DNA of 64,000 nucleotides from Ciona savignyi (lineage: Eukaryota; Chordata; Ascidiacea; Phlebobranchia; Cionidae), in NCBI GenBank assembly GCA_000149265.1, contig CH003364.1:1319939-1383938 (forward strand), in the 5' to 3' direction. The translations under genes and the position numbers were made by a program. Below are positions 11,601 through 21,200 of this stretch, piece by piece. The notes beneath the pieces are model-generated. The model saw nothing but the letters and a program-made list of their open reading frames with translations. It ran no database searches and was not told where the DNA came from. How positions within the stretch are numbered: the first letter of the stretch is position 1; each line of letters begins with the position of its first letter.

Positions 11601-12672
11601 CACCCCACCGTCGGGTTACCGGAGCTATTGCAATGTGTTGTGTGCGATTCAGACGTTCCTTTAATATTGGTATAACCCATTATTCCACTAGGTTCAGCCA
11701 ATGTCAGTAAAGTGACTTGTACAAGGACATACCGGCATACTAGCGACCAGTTTTGAACCTACCACCTTTCGTCAGAAAGGCGACGCACTAAACCGCCTAG
11801 CTAAACTGTCGGAAACAAATGTATGTCGATTATTTATTTTGCTGCGTCCGCCACATAACGACACACCTAAAGGTCGATTAGTTTAATCCTTTGCGCAAGC
11901 AGGTCACAGTCGTGTGGGCGAATGGTCAAAAATACAAAATTCGATACAAGTAATGGTCTTAGTTAAGAGACTGACACCATCCTGGGTTCAAAACTTAGCG
12001 TGGTAAAAAAAAATTTAACCAGGGAGGAGCTGTGTGACCGAATGACGAGGCTCATTGAAGTTTCGGAACTTTTTTTTGCCAAGACAAGTTTTGAATCCAT
12101 GATGGGTACGGGCCGTTTTTGTATATATAAGGAGGTATATGTAACGGTCGCGTTAACCATAAAAAAACTCATGCAAAGAAAATACAAAAACACACATTTA
12201 ACCAGTGTTCCGGGGGCTGGGCTCGTTAAAACCACATCCCAGATAAAACAATAAAGGCAAGCTATTAAAAAATAAATTTAGACATATGTTGTTATATTTA
12301 TACTAAAATGAACCTATATGTAAAACAGACGTTGCATGAGAAAGAAGGAGTGAGTAATTCTGTTTACTAAATATTTGTGGTCGTAATACCTAACTATGGA
12401 ACCAGTCGCCAACTATTAGTGTAAAGCGTACACCAATTAAGTGCACGCAAACGTCAATAACCGGAAATGCACGTCAATTTAGAGACATTATGAACATAAT
12501 CTCACTCAGAAACTACGCAAAAAAAAGATTAAACATTATAATGTATAGCTTACTGATTTTTTTTATATAAAGCATAGACTACCTTATAGCTGAGATTAAT
12601 ATACATAAATACTTCGCATATTATACCTTCGGATGCGTTGCGTCCCATTGTTTCTGTAGTTGTTGACGACAT
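2673..12672 (-). CDS. class A peptide GPCR, somatostatin/opioid-like group
   Basis: Nine exons, all phases agreeing: 12672-12627, 11513-11366, 11092-10940, 10384-10164, 8146-8062, 7537-7407, 7064-6872, 3438-3292, 2799-2673. They give 1251 coding bases, 416 residues. In order: a short extracellular N-terminus with an NAS glycosylation site; TM1 with GLMANALV; TM2 with LAIAD; the conserved Cys before TM3 (AWCKI); SVDRY at the end of TM3; TM4; an acidic, Tyr-rich second extracellular loop; TM5; TM6 with CWLPY; TM7 with NPFLY; a basic, Ser-rich cytoplasmic tail. The TM2, TM3 and TM6 wording is closest to somatostatin and opioid receptors, which bind peptides and usually couple to Gi; coupling here is inferred. 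Vertebrate relatives often have few coding introns, so this intron-rich structure is notable. Intron 7 carries an LTR element and intron 8 a SINE. The ligand cannot be read from sequence. Confidence 0.88.
2845..3062 (+). repeat. SINE-A copy, lacking its tRNA-like head
   Basis: Begins at the GGTTAGCTAGTTGG part of the body and ends with the ATATCCTATCCTATC tail. It sits in the last intron of the receptor. Confidence 0.75.
3652..3988 (-). repeat. LTR (3' LTR in element orientation)
   Basis: 337 bases, TG...CA ends with short inverted TGTTAC/GTAACA termini. Near-identical to 6012-6348. Confidence 0.88.
6012..6348 (-). repeat. LTR (5' LTR in element orientation)
   Basis: 337 bases, the partner of 3652-3988. 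Followed directly by the TACGC target duplicate. Confidence 0.88.
8346..8660. mobile_element. hAT-like short inverted-repeat element with perfect 8-bp target duplication
   Basis: Ends are exact inverse copies: CAGTGTTTCCCAACC at the left and GGTTGGGAAACACTG at the right. CTTTAAAT occurs on both sides (8338-8345 and 8661-8668). An 8-bp duplication and CAG-type ends fit the hAT superfamily. No transposase is seen. It lies in a receptor intron. Confidence 0.88.
8675..8835. repeat. hAT-like repeat fragment
   Basis: Carries CGACCC-type words and the phrase TTTGCGGCCCCTAAAAG. A diverged relative lies at 48775-48955 (TTGCGACCCCTAAAATG). Confidence 0.5.
8859..9736. mobile_element. piggyBac-like element with TTAA target sites
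   Basis: Flanked by TTAA at 8855-8858 and 9737-9740. Termini CCCTTTGACCACGACGG and CCGTCGTGGTCTAAGGG are imperfect inverted repeats. On the minus strand near 9175-9245 an ATG opens a short acidic reading (MTKADSDSGDEMPYLS), reminiscent of the acidic N-terminus of piggyBac transposases. No longer transposase frame is found, so it is probably a non-autonomous deletion derivative. Confidence 0.7.
10483..10800 (+). repeat. SINE-A copy
   Basis: Runs from a tRNA-like GGTTGGTGGGTTAGTG head through the GGGCAATGCACTT body to a diverged GGATAAACATAAACATCC tail. Part is slightly scrambled near 10715-10760. Intronic in the receptor. Confidence 0.7.
11570..11815 (-). repeat. SINE-A copy, reverse orientation
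   Basis: Begins at the 3' body (GCACACGGGCAG) and ends at the tRNA-like head near 11815. It lies in receptor intron 1. Confidence 0.75.
11905..12012 (+). repeat. SINE-B copy (tRNA-Ser/Leu-like)
   Basis: GTCGTGTGGGCGAATGGTC matches the A-box side of a Ser/Leu tRNA, and CCTGGGTTCAAAACTTAG the B-box side. More degraded than the copies at 34422 and 35838. Confidence 0.55.
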
Positions 12673-14525
12673 TTTACGAGAACTTTCTGATTTGTTTGCA
12701 GAATCGTCCAGGAGAAATTGTCACAGCAAATTTTCTATTTTCTCCTTCGGCCAGTTGGCCAATAAGGCGCTTATAATAAACCTAAAAGAACTCTGCATTT
12801 AAAGGACTAAATTTAAGAAACAGCATGGTGTCCTCCACATTTCTCCTACGTTTGTTAAATTACTCGCCCAGTGTGACGCCTCAGCTTATACGAGTGAGAA
12901 AAACATCCATTTTTTGAACCTCGACCGACCGTTTTCTGGATTATACGGCCAATAGCTGTTCTGCTTTACAAATATACACCAGTAGAAATTTATCGGACTG
13001 CATCAAATGCTGCTGGTATCCAGTCGTCAGCTGATTACTTTTAAGAGGCGAATTCTCTGACACATTCGTTCTATAGCGAGATTTCTCAGGAAACATTGCA
13101 TTGGAATTTTCACCCGTTTACGTCACCGCAATTGATACTGTACAAAGCGTTTGCTGTTGCACGTATCCGTGCATTCAGAATCGAATTTCAATGAATAAGT
13201 TGGGTGAAATAGGAGCAACACTTTGCGAACCTATAAGCTCAGCTTTTCCACACCTTAGCCCTTTCTTCCGACCCGCTAAAGCGTACTGGTTGTTTACTAT
13301 AATTGCGGACGTGACTTTTTATCCATTTTAATCAACAAATTTTACTGACTCATTATTATAATGGGCGAACAGGAATCGCGTCTTTAAAATATATTGGCCT
13401 ACTGGCCCTGTTATAGCACGTATGATCAGCCGAAAGGTAATGGGACCTAAACCAACTTCTTGCTTGTTGAAGCAATGCAAGCCAATGCATTAATGGACCA
13501 CACAAAAACTTCAAATATGTCTTCATCGCAAGCAACACACTTCGATAGCTAACAAAGCCAACTGGAATGGCAGTGAGCTATCGCACTCCTTATCTTATTT
13601 TAATGTAATTTGAAAGATATCAAATTTGTGGTTTGTTTTCACTACCGCGGCTTCCATTGGGAATTCTTGTACATTGTAATAGATATGAAACGCCCACAGC
13701 TTTTAGAGTACTTAATATGCATCGTAATTATGTAGCCGTAGCGGCAATTTCTGCTTGTGTGTGTTTTGTTTTTAAAAAATCACATTTGTTAAAGGTTTTT
13801 ACTAGAAATCAGCACGCTACAAATTAAAGGCAAATTTAAAGTATTGAACTGAATTTAAACTGGCTATAATTAAACAATCAACGGAAAACACGAATGCTAG
13901 ATTGATGAGAATGATAAAAAGACAAAGCTCTTAAAAGAAACGCTTAAAACAAAAATGCTTCAAATTTTCATTTCAATATGTGGTGTCTTTTTAATTGGTG
14001 TTCTATAGACGGATGGTATGTTTTTAAATCGCTCTTACGTAATAATTACACAGTAACGATGCACTAAATTGACTAAAACAAGGTGTGGCAAGATTAACCA
14101 ATCCGAATAGAGCACGTTACCGACACAACGATTGAAATATTGCTGTAGTTACCCTTACGTTCCCTCCGAAGAAGTCGGTGCATTTTTGAAGTGTACGATT
14201 TCTTTTAAATAAGCTATTTTGCTAGCAATGTACCATAAAATAGTCGATTCCCGCATGGTAAACTAAATTACATTATTCATAGTGTCATTTGTATAAAGGA
14301 AGGAACTCAGGCCCACAAGAGCCGAAAACATGTGCTAGCGACATTACCTTTAGTTTTGATAATTCCGTTCTAACGTATTCATTACGGTCGTCATGGGTTT
14401 ATCATTAATATTTGCCAACACTTAGAAGAAAACGCTTATCGTCTCGTATTTAAACAGAAGAAACCGCCATACCTGCAAAACAGTTTTACAAATACGCCCA
14501 CCGAACCACACTGCATATCAAGACT
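12673..14525. promoter_or_regulatory. divergent upstream region shared by receptor and secreted-peptide genes
   Basis: 1.85 kb between two translation starts that point away from each other. No coding exon was seen. A TATA-like GTATTTAAAC occurs about 75 bases before the peptide ATG. Any shared control is inferred from position only. Confidence 0.4.
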
Positions 14526-16122
14526 ATGGTTAACGTCATTTGGCTACTCTTGCTTTTTGCAGTTCTCGGAAATGTGGCGGTAAGTAAAAATGTGCGTAGT
14601 TGGCAAAGTACATAATGAGTTTGGAAGTAAATTATCAATATATACAGCTTGTTATTCATATAGGACTATATGTATAATCGGTGCTTTTTTTACTTTTAGT
14701 CGGTTCCAACAAAAAATGGCGCCCTGCAGATATATGATTTTATAGATGACGAAACAATAAGGTAAAGTAACAATAACATATATGAAATTTGAAATTGGTT
14801 TAAAATAAACATATTTAAATGAGTAATATGTGTGAGTGTCTACCTTTATTGCCATAATATAAGCGCTTATTAAAAACTCGATTATTTCGTTACAATAACT
14901 GCATCATATCATTTTAATTAACCTGAAGTAACCTTACTACAATGGAAAGTTTTGAACACCTAAGCTGTCTAGTAAAGTACTTTCATACGTTAATAGCAAC
15001 GATAGAAATTGTGTCCTTACTAGTTTATGACAATGTTATCACGAGATAGAGACTGTAACAATGGTAATCAATAGATTACCTGGCACGCAGTTTGGTTATC
15101 TGAGTTATTACAGTTTTTTGTTGTATATACATATAAAGTCAGTAACAGATCTCCAATTTAAATACATTGATTTCTCATTTTAGTAACGATCGTCACACCC
15201 CAGCAGTTAAGTGTTAACAGTATACAGTCGCACAGACAAATTACCAAGATGAATATCTAACGGTCAATACCAGTTTTCTAGAAAGTTAACGAGGGAATAT
15301 AATTGGACAATTTTGTCCCTACAGGAAGGGTCTTCGTGACCAGCAAATCAAACTGGCTAAGCCAGTTTACAGAGAAAAAGCAGTCCCGTGGCCGACAAAA
15401 AACGAAGAAAACTCCTTGAAGTGTACAGGTATAGCCCAGCCTTGCCTGACGTCGGTGGAATGCTGTGGTTATCCGGACATTGTATGCGTGTAAGTACTCT
15501 ATATATTGTTAGTTCTCATAATTCAAAAAGCACAGGTTTGCGCACCCTGGTTAGACCCACGATTTTGGGCCGAATATGGTTGCGGGTTATAGTATTCGAT
15601 AGCCAATTTGATTTACTTTTCCCTGAAGGCTACGTGACAAAAAAATAAGTGTTTACTTAAGTTTAACATACATCGCTTTGAAATTATAGTTACTTCTATA
15701 GATTTTTTATCTTTTTAATGCATGGCCTCAGTAAACATATTAAATCTATTGCTGGCATAGGCGTAGGTCAGGGGTGGGCAACTTCTCTAGGCGGCGGGCC
15801 ATATGTGGAAAAATAACGTTCTTGGTGGGCCGAATTATTACATAAATAGTATTCAATATCTTAATTACAGGGTATGGTTAGATACAGTTTGCGGGCCGGT
15901 TAAAATCCCTTCACGGGCCATGCCTATAGCGTAGATCATGTCACCATTCAGTCACGTAATGGTGTATTTAAAATGCGAATGCAGAATTAATATTACCCTT
16001 TATGTATCAGGCTTTTCATTTCGGGTTCGTCTTGGACGACAAGCTGTGCGCCAACATGGTTCGCTGAGCTAGTTGGTGGACAAAACATCATCCAAAGATC
16101 TGAAAACAACCCTGGTTACTAG
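14526..16122 (+). CDS. secreted cysteine-rich peptide precursor with knottin-like spacing
   Basis: Four exons in phase: 14526-14579, 14700-14761, 15325-15489, 16011-16122 (130 residues). Exon 1 is almost entirely a signal peptide (MVNVIWLLLLFAVLGNV). A charged, cysteine-free propeptide-like part follows. The C-terminal part has six cysteines spaced C-x6-C-x5-CC-x6-C-x12-C, visible as KCTGIAQPC, ECCGYPDIVC and the Cys in exon 4. This fits an inhibitor cystine knot layout, a fold used by many small secreted peptides. The donor after exon 3 (GT|GTAAGT) is strong; read through without splicing, the frame would stop at once. Exon 4 is the least certain part because it rests on one acceptor, phase and the sixth cysteine. 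No named family is assigned. The gene is divergent from the receptor at 12672. Confidence 0.65.
15769..15928. mobile_element. hAT-like MITE, GGGCCGG family
   Basis: Starts CAGGGGTGGGCAAC, with GCGTAGGT before it (15761-15768) and GCGTAGAT after it (15929-15936), an 8-bp target duplication with one mismatch. It lies in the last intron of the secreted-peptide gene. Confidence 0.75.
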
Positions 16123-16839
16123 TTTCAAATAAACCGAAATGCACATTTAAAGTTGCGTAATGTTTGTCGGTGGTACCTGGTAAGCCTATATGGGCCTTAT
16201 TGTATAAATAACATGTCTCTACTGTGTCTATAAAAGGTTTTGTTTGTTTAATGATAGGTTGCATGCCAATTTCATTATATATAATTACACTTGACGAGTA
16301 ACGAACTTAGTTGGCAGTTTTGACCGAGTCGTTGTGAATAATAAACTGTAAATGGTCTTCATATGAAAATGACAATCTAAAATACACGACTGTATACATA
16401 AAGAAAGTAAAGGAGGTCCGTTGTACAACTGTAGCGCCGTATTGGTATTGTCTTGTGGTATGCACTTTCTCTCCACTCAAGCTAATGGTTCTAGTTTTTC
16501 TCCATACACAAAAAGTACCAGAGTTTGTAATGGACTTTTTTCCAATCAGTTGTGTGTTTAATGGGCGTGTCACGAGTTATCAGAATGAGATAACAAGTTT
16601 AAGGCGTGTGCGTGCGCTGGTCGTGCTGATAGTATAGCGTGGTGGGAACCAAACAGATGGTAGGGCGACCTTGCTAATTTAAACAACGTTTGGAATGTTT
16701 GACATCGAAAGAAATTACACAATAGCCAGTACGGTTCGCCAGCTGCCGTTGCTGCGGGAGGCAATTAAGGTCTTACTTCTTGTTATTTCTGTGCGTTTTT
16801 TGGTTCGATAAATTACGTACAGTTTTTAGAAAACTGGTC

Positions 16840-17060
16840 ACTAGCTAGTCGGTTGGATCCTTGGGCAAGGCACTTAACGGACATTGCCTGAACCCAGCGG
16901 ATCCATGGGTTCTACCCAATTAAAGGAACGTGTGTACATACACATCACATTGCAATACCTCTGTAACCCGACGGTGGGCGCGAGGTGATCTGACGATTGA
17001 CCGTGTGTAAACTCCCTTGGTTTTCCCATTTACAGAGATAAACATGAGTACCCTCCTATC
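16840..17060 (+). repeat. SINE-A copy
   Basis: Body from CACTAGCTAGTCGG to CAGAGATAAACATGAGTACC, ending in CCTATC. The tRNA-like head is missing. Confidence 0.75.
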
Positions 17061-17214
17061 GTAAGTGAAAAATTATTCGCGATAGACCTCTGCCGCAACA
17101 TACGCTAACCGCTTTCTGTGTGTGATTGCGCTTTAAATATTGACCAACACAACCAAGTGCAATATTATTAGCGGTCGTGTGGCGGATACATATGACATTT
17201 AAACAAAGAAATCG

Positions 17215-17278
17215 GTCTGAGGCTGAGTCCCTTGTGTTTTTCCATCCACGAGGATAATCATGAATATCCTATCCTAAA
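17215..17278 (+). repeat. SINE-A 3' tail fragment
   Basis: Only the last part is present: a CCATCCACGAGGATAATCAT word followed by AATATCCTATCCTA. A truncated SINE-B head word (GGTCGTGTGGCGGATACAT) precedes it near 17173. Confidence 0.55.
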
Positions 17279-17489
17279 CCGACGTGATTGAAAGGGTGTC
17301 GAAGAAATGTAGCGTTTACTTTCATCCATGCGTTTCATGGTAAATCACCACTGACAAGGATGAGAGCGACGCATCCTTGTAACTAACTTGCGCAATAATG
17401 GGATCAACTTTAAATGGGTCGTCTGACGTTGTGGTATACTCGTAAATGAAAAACGCATGGGGCGTTAACAAACAAGTAATCGTCATATT

Positions 17490-17690
17490 ACTCGTGCCCA
17501 CCGTCGGGTTACCGGAGCTATTGCATTGTGTTATGTATGATTGAGACATTCCTTTAATTTGGTAGGACCTATCATTCCAGTGGGTGCAGGCAATGTGCCT
17601 TGCTAAAGGGCACAATGGACTAGCTGGCGACCAGTTTCGAACCTGTAACTATTCGGTTGAAAGCACTAAACCACCAGAGTAACTGGCCAG
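17490..17690 (-). repeat. SINE-A copy, reverse, 3' truncated
   Basis: From CCCACCGTCGGGTTACCGG to the head near AACTGGCCAGAC. The usual GGATATTCATG tail is absent. Confidence 0.75.
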
Positions 17691-18216
17691 ACTAAATATG
17701 CAGATGTTGTACTGCTCCCAAAAAAGTTAAAGCATTCCAATGAAAAAAACGAAGGATTTATAGAAAGTGCAATTTGTTTATTAAACATCAATCACGAAAA
17801 ACAAATTTGTGAAGAGGCAGCACTTAAGCGTGTATATTGTATTTTGTGAAATATTTGTAAAACACTCATGAAAATAATAAATTGAAACTGAATATTTATT
17901 GCAGCCAATACATACTATGCTTTTGTGCAACGACATGTGGTCTGGGTAAATAGGTATTCATAGTATGAACTACAGTACTTGTTATTTAATATAAGGTATA
18001 TGTGTACTAAGACGTAAGTGGATTAGTTAAAAAAGGCATATGTAGGAATAGATTTCATCAAAGTAAGCATTCAAACTTATCAATTAACCTTATTCAGTCG
18101 CAAATTAAATTAATTAGCACAAACAAAGTCACCTAAGTGTAGCAGCCGAGTAAAAAAACTAGAAAAAAAAGTTAAAATGGAATAATCATTCTCGAGGCAA
18201 TTTCCTTGTGCAATGA

Positions 18217-21200
18217 TTAGGAAAATCCTGAAAAAAGCAACCCACTTGCGGATATAGCGTCACCCAAGCCAACAGTTTTAGACGGTTTCTTGCAAACTAA
18301 AACTGGACTAAAGAAATAAGAAACGCCGGATTTGTGCCAAGTAATTGTAGAAAGACTCGGATCAAAATCTTTTGAGTCTGTATCGGAAACTGAGAGTCGA
18401 ATTTTTCCGGAGACGCGGAGCTCAACTTTCTCCGGATGTTGAGCTATGTTGTCATCATCGCATGCTTGGGTGGATGCAATACGGGTGCCTGCAGTAACTG
18501 ACGAGGCTTGGTTTCTCCCACCGGGAGGTAGTAAGGATTGCAACGACGTGAAAAGGGAGGGTGTGGAAGTGGATCCGTGTGAGCCGCGAACCACGGGGGG
18601 AGGAGTATTTCTTGAGCATCCATCCGACGATGTCGTTCGCAACCGGGATTGAAGGAGGACCGCTGAGGTGGGAGGAACAGTGTGGGCCTCCGTCGACTCT
18701 GCACAACAGCCACAGCTCTTGCTCGTTTAGGCCGATCGAATCAACCAACGGAAATATCTAAAGGACAAACCATGGAAACACATAAGTTGTTTTGTGCCTT
18801 AAAATTTTTTTACTAAATTCAGCAAAATTTTGTAACTATACAACTTGAGACCAAGAGTTGATGTGCATAACTGATCGGTATGAAACAAAACTAAAATAAG
18901 TCAAATTTATGTTAAGGTTATTTAGGCGACTAAGTCAACTATTCAATGGTATTTTTGTATTTATTTTTTTGATGAAGACTGTTTTAACGAGACATTTACT
19001 TTCCCATGTTTCCCATGTTGCTATTTACCACTAAGCCAAAAATGAAAAAACTAAAAACAACTACTTGCTGAAGTGTTTACACAGAGAAAACGAAAACAAT
19101 GTTTTAATGGAAACCCAAATCAAACATAACTATAAATAAAAACAAAAACCTGTGTTGCAATCTCTTTGGTGCAATCCTCATTAGCCATGCTTGCAAGTTC
19201 GACATGAATAGGAATATTGGTGGACAAAGTCCTAAGTAATTCAGAGATATCGGATATTCGCTTTTTCCAGTAAGACCTCTCTTGACTTTCCAAAAGGTGT
19301 AATCCTGGTTAAAACCATACCAATTTTGGGATTAAAGTGGTAAGTTTACCTTTTAATGTGCTTTGCAGTGTTTGGATAATAAACCGGTTTATAAAATGAC
19401 ATCCTTTCTACAGTTAATAAATTATGGGAAAAATGTAGTATGTTTATCCCTTGGGATGAAAGGGGTGGGTTTCTACCACTGTTTGGGTATGTTTGGGCCG
19501 CTAGATTAATCACAGTGTGTTGCACATTAGGAGGTCGTTATTTGAACCAGTTTACGTTCTAAAATTTTTGAAATCTAGAATTTTTTTCCCAAACTAATGT
19601 ACTAAATTATGTTTTTGGTTTAAAAGAGGATATTCAAAATGGAATTGTGTTACTTTCATTGCAAAACACTTACAAAATTAATTATTCAACTATTAATTCA
19701 GTCTTTCAAACCTGAAATGACAATCAGATCCGGTTTAAAATCCTTAAGACTTGCAATGAACGGCTCAAATGCTGACATGTGCGAGTTGCTGACATCGTGT
19801 GAGAAAATAAATCGAGATGCTATCGGTGCCACACGACCTTTCCCCCAACTGTAAATTAATACAATTTTGCTAATTAATGCAGTCATTTTATTGCTAAAAT
19901 AGTTTTTTTCTTATTTTTCTTGGCCAATAAAAGTGTTTCACAATTTGAATAGATAAGTAGTAAAAAATCCTTTAATTTTATTGCGGTAAAGAGTTTTTAA
20001 TTTTCATAGTGGTAAAAATGTCCTTTATTTTCATTGCAGTAAATTTTCCTAATTTTTTTTTCTAAAAAATAGTTTTTTCCTAATTTTTATTTAGAAGTTA
20101 AGTTTTTCCTTAAAACTTTTAGTTCAGTCCATTTATAGCTAAAAATATCCTTTTTGTTGCCATTTCTTTAAACATCCTTTTTCACAAAATAATAAACCTT
20201 TAACAGATTTTAAAATTTGTAATAATAACATGCGTAAAGTGTGGATCATCATTCAATTTACATTTTACCTTTCACCTTTGCTAAATTCTAGAATGATGTG
20301 ATATTCATCTTCATCAACAAATGAAGAGGAAGGGACTTGGAGCAACGGGTGAAGCAGCGGCTTCAGTTTCGGACCGACTGGAGCGCCGATAGCCACTTCA
20401 CCGCCAACGGGAATTAGTGATGCAAGCTTTTGTGCCATAAGTGCAGCATTCCCACCAATGTAATACTGTGGGTTTTAGAAAATTTTGAAAGAATATCATA
20501 AATTTTTCACCTGTCTTAACAGAATCTAGCTTTATTAGTTAAATAAACACTTACACACAAAAAAAGAAGTATCATGTTTAGGCAATATGATACCAGTATA
20601 AGATAAAAATATTCCAAAAAGATTTTCTACTGTGTTCTAATTGCTAAAACCCTGTAAACCATCATATTGCCTTGAAAACGTCATTAAGCATAATACATCT
20701 TACAGCATATATATTGCGAGACAATTTGAAATTCGTGATCATCTCAGAAAAGTACGAACCTCTGTGCCATCCACAGTTCTCGCAGCTTTAAGAATTTTCC
20801 GGAACTCTTCTCCATTTTCCATGTACCGTTCCCCGCCAGCACCTTTTGCATGGTGGAATGCAAATGTTTCTTTCAGGTCTTTCACGTTTCTTAAGCTTGG
20901 GTGGTCCACTAGATGGTACACAGGGAATGAAGCATTTGAGTCGAGAGCGTTGATGAGTTTGCTTCCTTTTAAAATGATGTCCACGTTCCCATTTACTCTG
21001 TATTTAAAAAAGATTTTAGGATAGGCACAAAGAAAGTTTAGTTAATTTTTTGTTTCCACGATGAAAACACAAAGCATGGCGTTTAATAATAATTTGGAAA
21101 GCGACAGTTGTTAAAACATGTCTAAAATCAAAATTATTGCTCAATATGAAAAACATTTTTTTGATTGTGTATTAGATAAAAAACAGCTATGAGTTATTGA

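Larger units (their letters stand above)
16123..18216. other. convergent intergenic region
   Basis: Contains SINE copies and the ADPGK 3' UTR, no further exon. A minus-strand AATAAA at 17895-17900, 317 bases past the ADPGK stop, is a candidate polyadenylation signal; another lies at 17778-17783. Confidence 0.5.

Noticed and set aside
18444-18761. Several overlapping frames on both strands
   Set aside because: Shadows of the last ADPGK exon; only the frames with SIGLNEQEL and IASTQAC fit the family.
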